A stretch of 64,000 nucleotides of DNA, taken from assembly GCF_003150835.1 (NCBI RefSeq), contig NZ_CP029479.1, positions 2,764,536-2,828,535 on the forward strand, written 5' to 3'. The notes under the pieces were generated by a model that worked only from the letters and a program-made list of their open reading frames with translations, did not search any database and was not told where the DNA came from. The position numbers were made by a program, and so were the translations under genes. The DNA is from Phenylobacterium parvum. GTDB taxonomy: Bacteria; Pseudomonadota; Alphaproteobacteria; Caulobacterales; Caulobacteraceae. This document shows, piece by piece, positions 15,855-24,409 of this stretch (the first letter of the stretch is position 1; each line of letters opens with the position of its first letter).

Positions 15855-17555
15855 ATGCGCAGTTTCGACGCCGATCCGGCCCATGTCGGCACGGGGCCCC
15901 TGGGCCAGAAGGCGCACCGCCGGCACATCGACCACTCCGGACGGCTTGAGCGGCGGCTCTACGCCCCGCGGCCCGGGGTCTGGTGTCTGGTGGGCAATGG
16001 CCTCTCCAACCAGACCTTCATCGAGGGGCCGGAAGGCCTGATCGCCATCGACACGGGCGAGAGCGAGGAGGAGATGCGCACGGCCCTGGCCGAGGTGCGC
16101 GCCCACACCTCCGCTCCCCTGGCGGCGGTGCTCTACAGCCACTTCCACTACATCGGCGGCACGACGGCGGCCCTGGCGGACGCCGGCCGCGCGGACCTGC
16201 CCATCCTCGGGCACGAACGTATCCCCCTGAACCTGGCCCGCACCTCGGGAGAGATCGCCCCGGCCTATTCCCGGGGCCTGATCCACCAGTTCGGCCTGCG
16301 CCTGCCCCCCGAGGGGCCCGACGCCCTGGTCAACGAGGGCCTGGGCCTGCACTTCCGCAATCCCGAGCACGCCCCCTTCACGCCCGGCCACGTCCCCCTG
16401 ACCCAGACCTTCCGGGGCGGCGAGCGCCTGACCCTGGCGGGCATCGTGGTCGAGATCCACCACGCCCCCTCCGACGCCGACGACAGCGTCACCTTCTGGT
16501 TCCCCGAGCTTTCGACCTGCGTGCAGAACCTGGTCTGGCCGACCCTGTTCAACATCTTCCCGATCCGGGGCGAGGAGTACCGCGACCCGCAGGTCCTGCT
16601 GGCGGGCATCGACCACATCCTGTCCCTGGGGGCCGAGCACCTCCTGGGCGCCCATGGCCCGCCCATCACCGGGGCCGCCGGGATCGCCGCCCGCGTGACG
16701 CGCTACCGCGACTCCATCCAGTTCCTCTGGGACCAGACCGTGCGCGGCCTCAACCGGGGAAAGACCGCCGACGCCCTCGCCCATGAGGTGCGCCTGCCCG
16801 CCGCCTGCGACGACGACTACCTGACCAGCGAGTTCTACGGCGTGGCCGAGCACCATGTGCGCCAGATCGCCGCCGGCCTGCGCGGCTGGTTCGACGGCGA
16901 GCCGGGCAAGCTCTTCGTCCTACCCCCCGCCGAACGGGCGCGGCGGCTGGTCGAGGGCTTTGGCGGCGCCGGCGAGGTCCGCGCCCAGGCGCACGCCGCC
17001 CAGGACGCCGGCGACCTGCGCTGGGCCCTGGAGCTGGCCTCCTGGCTGGTCGCACGGCCGGAGGCGGAGGCCGCGGACAGGGCGCAGCTGGCCGGCGTCC
17101 TGCGCGCCATCGCCCAGGGGACCTCGGCGGCCAACATCCGCAACTGGTGCCTGACCCGGGCCCTGGAGCTGGAGGGCGCCCTGGACCTGTCGCGGGTGGC
17201 CGAGCACCGCCTGCGCCCGGCCCAGCTGGCGGGGCGGCCCCCGCGCGAGGCCCTGCACCTCCTGCGGGTGATGGTCGACCCGGCCCGTGCGGAGGGGATC
17301 GACCTGCACCTCGGCTTCGACTTCCCGGACGCCGGGGCCGCCGGCCTTCACGTGCGCAACAGCGTCAGCGTCGCCACGGACGGCGCAGGGGCCACGACCC
17401 GCCTTGCCGTCCGCTGGGCGGATCTCGCCCGGGTCCTGGGCGGCCAGGCCCGGCTGTCGGAGTTGGAGGCCTCGGGGGCGCTCGCGATCACCGGCGACGC
17501 AGCCGGGGCCCGCCGGGCCCTGGCGGTCTTCGACCCGCCGGGCCTTGGGAGCTGA
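15855..17555 (+). CDS. Alkylsulfatase-like metallo-beta-lactamase-fold protein, divergent metal site
   Basis: A 566-residue protein with the three-part plan of linear alkylsulfatases (SdsA1/BDS1). A metallo-beta-lactamase fold (about 40-290) is followed by a helical alkylsulfatase dimerisation domain (about 300-430) and a C-terminal SCP2-like domain (about 440-560). The metal motif differs: where SdsA1 has HxHxDH, this protein has H96-F-H98-Y-I-G-G, so the Asp and third His are gone. The later Glu ligand position reads CVQN. A late His (GAHGPP, near 267) is kept. There is no obvious signal peptide. It may be a different hydrolase rather than a sulfatase; the fold assignment is more secure than the activity. 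Confidence 0.75.
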   Translation: MRSFDADPAHVGTGPLGQKAHRRHIDHSGRLERRLYAPRPGVWCLVGNGLSNQTFIEGPEGLIAIDTGESEEEMRTALAEVRAHTSAPLAAVLYSHFHYIGGTTAALADAGRADLPILGHERIPLNLARTSGEIAPAYSRGLIHQFGLRLPPEGPDALVNEGLGLHFRNPEHAPFTPGHVPLTQTFRGGERLTLAGIVVEIHHAPSDADDSVTFWFPELSTCVQNLVWPTLFNIFPIRGEEYRDPQVLLAGIDHILSLGAEHLLGAHGPPITGAAGIAARVTRYRDSIQFLWDQTVRGLNRGKTADALAHEVRLPAACDDDYLTSEFYGVAEHHVRQIAAGLRGWFDGEPGKLFVLPPAERARRLVEGFGGAGEVRAQAHAAQDAGDLRWALELASWLVARPEAEAADRAQLAGVLRAIAQGTSAANIRNWCLTRALELEGALDLSRVAEHRLRPAQLAGRPPREALHLLRVMVDPARAEGIDLHLGFDFPDAGAAGLHVRNSVSVATDGAGATTRLAVRWADLARVLGGQARLSELEASGALAITGDAAGARRALAVFDPPGLGS

Positions 17556-17564
17556 GCCGGCGCC

Positions 17565-18056
17565 TCAGCCCTTCACCGGATAGAGCTCCGCGCATCGGGT
17601 CCAGGTGTCGAACGGAGGCTTGCGGGCCTCATGGTCCTGACGAACTCGTTCCTTCTGGGCCTCGCTCAGGACCGTGGGGAGAGGCTTGAGCCCCGAGACC
17701 TCCAAGGCCCAGGCGCTCCCGCGCTGCTCCTCGGCGATGACGTCGGGATCCTCCAGCTCCGCGAGGGACTGCAAGCCCCTCGCCTGCGCAAAGTCATGTT
17801 CCCGGTCTGCGAGAGAGACCGCCGAGGCCCGCGCCAGGTCGCTGTCGAGGCCAAAGGCCAGGGCGAGGATGTTCATGACCGCGTTCTGGACGCCCAGGCA
17901 GTAGGCGTCGGAAGGCTCGCCTTCCTTCCCCGCGACGTCTCTTGCGCCCTCATTCCCGGCCTGGACCTGCGGCGTCGCCGCTTCCGCCGTCTGTGGGGGC
18001 CCAGGGTTGCACCCGGCCAGGACCAGGGCCGCCAGGAGGAGGGGGGTGATGCGCAT
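17565..18056 (-). CDS. Small lipoprotein, paralogue of the next upstream lipoprotein
   Basis: A 163-residue lipoprotein. The start is set at 18056, where MRITPLLLAALVLAGC gives a lipoprotein signal with lipobox LAGC (Cys16); the frame is open further upstream without a signal. The mature part has no known domain. Its C-terminal half resembles that of the 284-residue lipoprotein at 18193-19047: both have YCLG, a DSDLA segment, and an end of the form FDxWxxCAxxYPxK. The two genes run the same way. Function unknown; an envelope location is predicted. Confidence 0.7.
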   Translation of the reverse strand: MRITPLLLAALVLAGCNPGPPQTAEAATPQVQAGNEGARDVAGKEGEPSDAYCLGVQNAVMNILALAFGLDSDLARASAVSLADREHDFAQARGLQSLAELEDPDVIAEEQRGSAWALEVSGLKPLPTVLSEAQKERVRQDHEARKPPFDTWTRCAELYPVKG

Positions 18057-18192
18057 TCGGAAGACTCCTGGCCGGAAGCGGTCGGCGCCTGCGTCTGATG
18101 CGGGAACCGGCAAGCGCGCCATGCCGCCCTCGAAACCTGACCAGGTCAAGGTCCCAAAGCCGCGCCTCTCGAGCTGGACGACGACCCGAGCC

Positions 18193-19047
18193 TCATTTCT
18201 TGAGCGGATAGGCCGCAGCGCAGGCGATCCAGTCGTCGAACAGGGGCGAGCCCGCCTTGAAGCGGGGCCCGAGCTGTTCCGCCTCGGGGATCTTGTCGGT
18301 CATGGCGCCCATGGTCAGGTAATGGTCGACGATGAAGGCGCCGTTCTTCATCTCGTGCTGGAAACCGGGCGCACGGGCCCTGTCCTTCGCCTCGACCATC
18401 TTGCCGGCGGCGAACACCGATCCAGCCTCGGCGAGGTCGCTGTCCTTCCCGAGGATGTCGGCGGCCTTGCCCGCCACGGCGATGTGCAGGCCCAGGCAGT
18501 AGGCTTCGGTCAGCCTGGCCTCGGGGCGGGGGGCGGATACCGGCTTACCCCGGCTCTCGTGGCCCAGGACCTTGCCGGTGGCGATCTCGATCTTCTCGTC
18601 GCAGGGGACGGGCCCCGGCAGGCCGCACTGTCCCCCGTGAACGGCCACGAGAAGGATCTTGCCGTCCCCTGAAACCTCCCAGCCCCGGTTGACACCCTCG
18701 ACCAGTCGGGTCGCCGTTCCGTCCGCGCCCACCCGGAAGGCCGGATTCTCGCAGCCGCCGGTGCCACAGAACCCCTTGGTTTCGGCGCCGGGGCAGATCC
18801 TCTCCAGGTCGATCCCGTAGATCGCGCCGGCGGGGCTCTCCCCCTTCCGGACGACGTCTGCGGCCGAGACACCCTCGGCGGCCCCGGACCCGCAGCGGGC
18901 TTTGATGCCCGCCACGTATTCGCGTATCAGGGCCGGCGGAAAGGCGGGGGCCTTGGCTTCCGGGGGCGGCGCTTCGGCCGGCTTCTGGGTCTTGGGGCTG
19001 CACCCCGCCAGCACCAGGGCGGCGAGGATGAATACGAGAGCGCGCAT
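18193..19047 (-). CDS. Lipoprotein with duplicated C-terminal domain
   Basis: A 284-residue lipoprotein starting MRALVFILAALVLAGC (lipobox LAGC). The mature chain begins with a Pro/Ala/Lys linker, then a Cys-rich middle (RCGSG, ICPG, CGTGGCENPAF, QCGLPGPVPCDEKI) suited to disulfides in the periplasm. The C-terminal third is shared with the next gene (17565-18056). The ATG at 19047 has GGAG upstream; the longer frame is a shadow. Function unknown. It is divergent from the nuclease gene at 19132. Confidence 0.7.
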   Translation of the reverse strand: MRALVFILAALVLAGCSPKTQKPAEAPPPEAKAPAFPPALIREYVAGIKARCGSGAAEGVSAADVVRKGESPAGAIYGIDLERICPGAETKGFCGTGGCENPAFRVGADGTATRLVEGVNRGWEVSGDGKILLVAVHGGQCGLPGPVPCDEKIEIATGKVLGHESRGKPVSAPRPEARLTEAYCLGLHIAVAGKAADILGKDSDLAEAGSVFAAGKMVEAKDRARAPGFQHEMKNGAFIVDHYLTMGAMTDKIPEAEQLGPRFKAGSPLFDDWIACAAAYPLKK

Positions 19048-19131
19048 TTGCAGGGTCTCCAGTCGGACGGGGGCCGGGCGCCCCTCTCCGACGCCGACCC
19101 TTCTCGCCGCCAGATTGACTCCGGAGGGTTT

Positions 19132-19596
19132 ATGAATCGTCGAAGGGTCCGGTTCTCCCCGCCGCTGGCGACGGGCCTTGTGGGCCTTGTCCTCCTGGCT
19201 GGCGGCCCCGCCCTGGCCGATCCCTGCGGGGCGGTTCCCCAGAAAGGGCCCATGCCGGCCTCCCTCGCCCGGGGGGAGCGCTTCTCCGGGCCTGTGGTGC
19301 ATGTGGGTGACGGGGACTCCCTGTGCGTGGCCGTGGGCCCACGGCGGGGCGCAGACTGGGTGGAGGTGCGGCTGGCCGACTTCTACGCCCCCGAACTGAA
19401 GGAGCCCGGCGGTCGCAAGGCCCGCGACACCCTCAAGCGCATCACCGCCGGACGGCGGGTGGACTGCGTCTCCCGCGGGCGGAGCTGGGATCGTGTCGCC
19501 GCCGAATGCCGGCTGGCCGGCCGCAGCCTGGGCGACCACATGCGCGCCGCCGGCGTCCGCGAGGGTGGCCGGGGGCGCGCCCCGCGGCCGCTCTGA
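19132..19596 (+). CDS. Exported staphylococcal-nuclease-fold protein
   Basis: A 154-residue protein with a signal peptide (about 1-30, ending ALADP) and a small SNase-like fold. The regions around the three catalytic residues of thermonuclease are recognisable: Arg in VEVRLADFYAPE, an acidic residue in that or the following PELKEP stretch, and Arg in SWDRVAAEC. It probably cleaves nucleic acid in the periplasm or outside. The ATG at 19132 follows GGAGG; the start at 19048 is rejected because it lacks the signal peptide. It is shorter than classical thermonuclease. Confidence 0.72.
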   Translation: MNRRRVRFSPPLATGLVGLVLLAGGPALADPCGAVPQKGPMPASLARGERFSGPVVHVGDGDSLCVAVGPRRGADWVEVRLADFYAPELKEPGGRKARDTLKRITAGRRVDCVSRGRSWDRVAAECRLAGRSLGDHMRAAGVREGGRGRAPRPL

Positions 19597-19626
19597 AGCC
19601 GCCGCCACCCGCCCGACCCCGGCAGG

Positions 19627-19965
19627 CTAACGGGTGCGCCGGGTCCTGGGCCGGGGCGCGGCGAGGGCGTGCGCGGCCTTGAGGGCCGAGACAAGCGTGG
19701 CCTCGTCCACGGCCTCCAGGTCGCAGCGTGTGGCGCCCATCCGGCCCCACCCGCCCGGGACGGGAGAGAAGGCGAGCGGCTCCTGTTCACAAAAGAAATC
19801 CCGCAGGTCGGGGTCGAACATCAGATTGATGTCGGCGCCGTCCCTGGCGAGCGTGGCGAAGGTCTTGCGCGGCGTCCTGAGCGCGGTCCGATCAAGGTGC
19901 GGGTGTTCGGAGGCCCCTTCGAGGCTGAGCGCAAGTGCCTTGGCGCGGGCGGCGGTGACGGGCAT
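19627..19965 (-). CDS. MmcQ/YjbR-family protein
   Basis: A 112-residue protein of the MmcQ/YjbR family (CyaY-like fold, sometimes called DNA-binding). Visible features are the N-terminal ARAKALALSLEGASEHPHLDRTA, a central KTFATLARDGADINLMFDPD and WGRMGATRCDLEAVDEATL. The biochemical role is unknown. It is oriented with the MscS gene cluster but stands 40 bases from its end. Confidence 0.85.
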   Translation of the reverse strand: MPVTAARAKALALSLEGASEHPHLDRTALRTPRKTFATLARDGADINLMFDPDLRDFFCEQEPLAFSPVPGGWGRMGATRCDLEAVDEATLVSALKAAHALAAPRPRTRRTR

Positions 19966-20008
19966 GGCGCGTGATCCTGAAGGGCGCGTCGAGGGCTCAG
20001 GACCCGGG

Positions 20009-21433
20009 TCAGGTCTCGCGTGCGGACTGGGCGGCGCGCCGACGCACCTCCAGGATCTTGCCCACCTCGCGCGCCAGCGGCGGGCTCTTCTCGAAGAGCC
20101 GCGACACGGCGTCGGGCGCCATCCGGACCACCTGGCAGTCCTGCAGCGCTACGGCCCGCAGGCTGGAAGCCTGGCGGCCGTACATGCCGCTTTCACCAAA
20201 AACCTCGCCGGGCAAGGCGCGGGCCACCTCGACAGCGGTCTCGCCGGCGCCGGCCTGCAGGGACACTTCGCCCTGGACCAGGATCATGACCCCCGTCAGG
20301 GGTTCGCCCTCCTCGAAGATCTGCTCTCCCCGGGCGAAGTCCAGGGCCTCCAGGGAGGCCTCCGCGATGTCCGAGAGATCCGGGAAGCGACCGAGCCCGC
20401 CGAGGAGAGCCCGGGCCGACGGCGGCGGACGGCCAAATTCGCCCTTCTGCTCGTAGTCGAGGTTGACCGAGACCGGATAGGGCATGCTGAGGCCCCGTCG
20501 CCGGGCGGCGTACCAGATCCGTGTCAGCACCTCGCTGCGCACCGGCCAACGGTCTTCCTCCAGGGTCCGGTAGATCAGCCGGTAGACGATTCCGAAGTCG
20601 CCAAAGCTGAGGGTCGCCGCGATCGGCGCAGGCGCAGCCAGGACGCCGGGGGTCCCGGCGGCCACGTCCAGTAGGGCGTCGCGGACATCGTTGGGCGCGT
20701 CGTCGTAGCTGAAGGAGACCTCGACCATCTCCATCCGCAGCTTCCGCGGCCGCGAGTAGTTGGTGATGACTTCCTTGTTGAGCACCGAGTTGGGGACCAC
20801 CCGGGTCAGGCCTCCGAAGGCCTTGAGGTGGGCGGAGCGCCAGTTGATCTCCTTCACCTCGCCGGAGACGTCGCCCACCTCGATGTGGTCGCCTACCTCG
20901 AAGGGGCGCTCCATCAGCAGCATGACCCCGGAGAAGAGGTTGCCGAGGGGCTCCTGGAGGGCCAGGCCGACGACGATAGAGCTGACGCCCAGGGCGGTGA
21001 GGGCGCCGGACAGGTCCTTGCCCCAGACCTGCGAATAGACGACCGCACCGGCAAGGGCGACCAGCAGGACCCGGACCAGGTCGCGCAGGAGCCTTGGCAC
21101 CCGGGTCGCCCAGCTGCCCGGCGCCGCCGCCTCGAAGACGAGGCTGTTGATGTAGTTGAGGGTCCCCGCGGCGGCGAGAATCCACAACACGGTCTCGGCC
21201 AGCCGAACCGGCAGGCTCGACGCCGGGAACCCCGCCGCCACTCGCAGGAAGAGCACCAGGGCCAGGGCCGGCATGAACCAGTTGCGGGTCCACCTCAGGG
21301 GTGCGGCGATGGGGTGGCCGCGGCGACCTGCGACCTGGATCGCCTCGGTCATGGCCAGCAGGGCGAGGGGCAGGCCGAGTCCGACCGCCAGGGCCGGGCC
21401 CACGGCCAGGCCGCCCAGGTCCGGGAGGGTCAT
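20009..21433 (-). CDS. MscS-type mechanosensitive channel with C-terminal cyclic-nucleotide-binding domain
   Basis: A 474-residue inner-membrane protein. The first about 150 residues contain four or five hydrophobic helices. The MscS pore and beta domain follow (ALGVSSIVVGLALQEPLGNL, then ERPFEVGDHIEVGDVSGEV). The last about 130 residues form a cNMP-binding domain: FEEGEPLTGVMILVQGEVSL, then a phosphate-binding-cassette-like GEVFGESGMYGRQASSLRAV that keeps the Glu and Arg-x-Ala-Ser pattern. It is the general plan of bCNG channels, whose ion conduction responds to cyclic nucleotide. It starts one base after the cyclase-like gene stops, so the two are almost surely co-transcribed. Confidence 0.9.
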   Translation of the reverse strand: MTLPDLGGLAVGPALAVGLGLPLALLAMTEAIQVAGRRGHPIAAPLRWTRNWFMPALALVLFLRVAAGFPASSLPVRLAETVLWILAAAGTLNYINSLVFEAAAPGSWATRVPRLLRDLVRVLLVALAGAVVYSQVWGKDLSGALTALGVSSIVVGLALQEPLGNLFSGVMLLMERPFEVGDHIEVGDVSGEVKEINWRSAHLKAFGGLTRVVPNSVLNKEVITNYSRPRKLRMEMVEVSFSYDDAPNDVRDALLDVAAGTPGVLAAPAPIAATLSFGDFGIVYRLIYRTLEEDRWPVRSEVLTRIWYAARRRGLSMPYPVSVNLDYEQKGEFGRPPPSARALLGGLGRFPDLSDIAEASLEALDFARGEQIFEEGEPLTGVMILVQGEVSLQAGAGETAVEVARALPGEVFGESGMYGRQASSLRAVALQDCQVVRMAPDAVSRLFEKSPPLAREVGKILEVRRRAAQSARET

Positions 21434-21434
21434 C

Positions 21435-23558
21435 TCAGCGGTCCCCGTCCGGGGCCGGACCGCCGCGCGCCGCGCCGTCCTCGGCCAGAGGGTAGAGCTC
21501 CACCCGGCCCATGCCCTTGATTTCCGTCAGGACCGGCGCGCCGAAGGCCACCACGTCCTGCACCCGGTCGCGGACCGCCTGGGTCACCTGGATGGAGGTC
21601 TCGCCGTCCGAGACGATGCCCCGGGCCAGGCGCACCGTGTCGCCCCAGAGGTCGTAGATGAAGCGCCGGCGCCCCACCAGGCCGCCGGTCACCGGGCCGG
21701 TGTTGATGCCGACCTCGGCCACGAGGTCCAGGCCGCGCTCGGCGTTGAAGCGCCGGACGATCCGCACCGCCTCCCGGGCGAACTCGACCATCCTGAGGGT
21801 GTGGTCCGGCCGCTCGGCGGACAGGCCCGAGGCGGCGAGGTAGGACGAGCCGATGGTGCGGACCTTCTCCACGCCCAGGGCCTCGGCGGCCTCGTCGAAG
21901 GCCCCGACCATGTCGCTCAGGAGGCTGAGGGAGCCCTCGTCGCCCAGTTTCTGCGCCAGGGCGTCGAGTCCGAACAGGTTGACGAAGGCCACGGTGACGT
22001 CGGCGAAGGAGCGCGGCGCATCATGCCCGCCCTCGCGCATCTGGGCGGCGCCCGAGGCGGGGAGCAGGCTTTCCAGGAGCCGCTCGCTCTCCTGCGCCTG
22101 GGCGAGGGCCTCGGCCTTCTGCTGTCTGAGCTTCCGGATCATGTCGTTGAGGGAGTCCCCCAGGGCCCGGAGTTCGGGATCGCGGGGCGGCGTGACCTCG
22201 GCGTCGTGGTCGCCCCTTCCGATCCGCTCGGCGGCCGCAGCGAGGGCGCTGATCGGGCGGGTGATCCGCGTGGCGTAGGCGATGGCGACTAGGGACCCCA
22301 GCAGGGCCAGGCCAACCGCCGCCGCCAGGGCTTGGCCGGCGTAGGCGCGGACGGGCGCCAGGGCCTCCCTCTGGTCGACCTGCGCGATCACGGCCCAGCG
22401 CAGGGAATCCAGGTCCACCGGCCCGTAGGCGGTGAAGACGCGCTCGCCCCGGTAGTCCACGTCGTCGTCCTCCACCCCGCTGCGCCCGGTCAGGGCCGCT
22501 TCCGAGGCCGCGCCGACCTCGGGCGCCAGCAGAACGGCGGTGCCGAGCCGTTCGATCTGGTCCACCGTGTGGGTGGTGAGGCTGGAGCGGCGCAGGCGGG
22601 CCACGAAGGCCTTGGGATCTTCCTGGAGGAAGCGGGACTCGGTCCGCAGCTTGCTGTCAGGTCCGATCAGGAAGACCTCGCCGGTCCGTCCCATCCCGTC
22701 ATTGGACAGGGCGGCCTCGATCCGGTCGGTCGGCAGGCGCAGGGCCATGATGGCCACCAGCCGGTTGCCCTCGAACACCGGCGTGGCGATGAAGGCCCGG
22801 GGCTTGCCCAGGGCCGGCCGGTAGAATTCAAAGTCCGACATCCGGTAGTCGTCGACGTTCTGGCTCTGCTGCAGCCCGCGGACCGCCGTCGCCAGCTTGC
22901 TTGAGGCGTAGGGACCCGTCGCCAGGCTGGTCCCGAGGGCGGCGTTGGCCTGGTAGCTGAAGAAAACCTCGAGGGTGTCGGGGTCGATCAGCAGGATGTT
23001 CTCGAAGCCAAACCGGCGGAGGATGTCCCCCAGCCGGGCGTGGGTGTCGGCCACGGCGCGCCCGTAGGACGTGGGGTCAGCGCCGGTCGGCAGGGGCTGG
23101 GATCCGGTGTAGGGCCGGGCCGACGGCGCCACATAGGCCGCCTGGGCCCGCCAGCCGGCGTTGGACGCGGGCAGGAGGGTGGCCGGCGCCACCGTGGCGT
23201 CGATCCCCCGGCTGAGGGCCGGCGCGTACTCCCGCGTGTGGAAATCCATCACGGCGGCCCGGGCGGCCGCATCTGGCGGCGCACCGTTGAGGGCTCTGTA
23301 GCCCGCCCTGAGCTCGGCGCTCATCCGGCCGATCTCCGGTAGGCCGGAGAGGGCGAGGACCTCGTTCCGGGAGGCCTGGAGGAGGGTCGAGACGAGCTTG
23401 ACGCGGGAGGTCTGGACGCCCTGCAGCTGTGCCAGGGCCGCCGCCTTCAGGGAGGCCCGGGCGCTCGCATAGCCCAGTCCCGCCACTACGCCGACCGAGG
23501 TCAGGAGCAGGAGGAGGATGAAGGCGATGAGCCGGGTCTGCAGGCTGAACGGGCGCAT
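21435..23558 (-). CDS. Receptor-type adenylate/guanylate cyclase homologue, metal-binding Asp residues replaced
   Basis: A 707-residue membrane protein: an N-terminal helix (about 8-28), a large periplasmic dCache-like sensor (about 30-390), a second membrane helix (LAAAVGLALLGSLVAIAYAT), a HAMP domain, a short coiled coil, and a class III nucleotide cyclase domain (about 510-690). The first metal Asp position is N527 (VAFVNLFG) and the second is S571 (RTIGSSYLA), 44 residues later as in real cyclases. The usual DTVNLA motif is DTVRLA. Catalysis by the standard two-metal mechanism is therefore unlikely. The start is taken at MRPFSLQTRL before the first helix. It precedes the cNMP-binding MscS gene with a one-base gap. 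Confidence 0.85.
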   Translation of the reverse strand: MRPFSLQTRLIAFILLLLLTSVGVVAGLGYASARASLKAAALAQLQGVQTSRVKLVSTLLQASRNEVLALSGLPEIGRMSAELRAGYRALNGAPPDAAARAAVMDFHTREYAPALSRGIDATVAPATLLPASNAGWRAQAAYVAPSARPYTGSQPLPTGADPTSYGRAVADTHARLGDILRRFGFENILLIDPDTLEVFFSYQANAALGTSLATGPYASSKLATAVRGLQQSQNVDDYRMSDFEFYRPALGKPRAFIATPVFEGNRLVAIMALRLPTDRIEAALSNDGMGRTGEVFLIGPDSKLRTESRFLQEDPKAFVARLRRSSLTTHTVDQIERLGTAVLLAPEVGAASEAALTGRSGVEDDDVDYRGERVFTAYGPVDLDSLRWAVIAQVDQREALAPVRAYAGQALAAAVGLALLGSLVAIAYATRITRPISALAAAAERIGRGDHDAEVTPPRDPELRALGDSLNDMIRKLRQQKAEALAQAQESERLLESLLPASGAAQMREGGHDAPRSFADVTVAFVNLFGLDALAQKLGDEGSLSLLSDMVGAFDEAAEALGVEKVRTIGSSYLAASGLSAERPDHTLRMVEFAREAVRIVRRFNAERGLDLVAEVGINTGPVTGGLVGRRRFIYDLWGDTVRLARGIVSDGETSIQVTQAVRDRVQDVVAFGAPVLTEIKGMGRVELYPLAEDGAARGGPAPDGDR

Positions 23559-23703
23559 GAAGGGAGATCCGGGTGTCGGCGGGGTGGCGGAAGCAAGCTC
23601 AGGCGTCTTCGATAGGGCCCGTCCTGCGGCCGGGCAAGGCCGGTCTCCCGCCGGGGAAGGGTGTGGTCTGGCGTCCCGCCCCCGCCCATGCCAGCCTTCT
23701 CCC

Positions 23704-24363
23704 ATGCCCGAAGACCCCCTTAAGGTTGACGCCAGGGCCCGGCGCGCCGCCGCGGACGTGATCGGCCTCTACAGCCGACATGCGGAGAAATGGGATGCGG
23801 CCCGTGGAGCGGAGGTCCGGATCGAGGGCGCCTGGCTGTCGCGGTTCGTGGACGGCCTGCCCCCGGGCGGCCGGGTCCTGGACCTGGGCTGCGGGACGGG
23901 CCGGCCTCTTGGCGCCTGGCTCCTGGAGAAGGGGTTCGATGTCACCGGCGTGGACGCCTCGGCGCCCGCCATCGACCGGGCCCGGGCCCGGTTCCCCGCC
24001 GGGACCTGGCTCTGCGCCGACATGCGCAGCCTTGCGCTGGGGCGCACATTCGACGGCATCCTGGCCTGGGACAGCCTCTTCCACCTGACGCAGTCGGACC
24101 AGCGGGCTCTGTTCCCGGTCCTGGGCGCCCACGCGGCCCCTGAAGCGGCGCTGATGTTCACCTCCGGTCCTGACGCGGGAACCGCCATGGGCGAGTTCGG
24201 GGGCGACCCGCTGCATCACGCCAGCCTCTCTCCCGGCGACTACCGGAGCCGCCTGTCGGCGGCGGGCTTCGGAGTTCTGGACTTCCGGCCAGAGGATCCG
24301 GACTGCGGCGGCCACTCCGTCTGGCTTGCCCGCCGCGCGGGCGCCCATCCCAAGCTTGGCTGA
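23704..24363 (+). CDS. Class I SAM-dependent methyltransferase
   Basis: A 219-residue methyltransferase with VLDLGCGTGRPLGAWL near 58-73 as motif I, GVDASAPAIDRAR as motif II, and a DGILAWDSLFHLT motif IV region. Substrate unknown. The ATG at 23704 starts just after the divergent cyclase promoter region; the earlier in-frame ATG at 23518 lies inside the cyclase gene. It is followed 46 bases later by the first of two tandem oxidoreductases in the same direction. Confidence 0.85.
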   Translation: MPEDPLKVDARARRAAADVIGLYSRHAEKWDAARGAEVRIEGAWLSRFVDGLPPGGRVLDLGCGTGRPLGAWLLEKGFDVTGVDASAPAIDRARARFPAGTWLCADMRSLALGRTFDGILAWDSLFHLTQSDQRALFPVLGAHAAPEAALMFTSGPDAGTAMGEFGGDPLHHASLSPGDYRSRLSAAGFGVLDFRPEDPDCGGHSVWLARRAGAHPKLG

Positions 24364-24409
24364 GGGCCCGCCAGGGTCCATATCGTTCAGGACAACCAGG
24401 GAGGGACCC

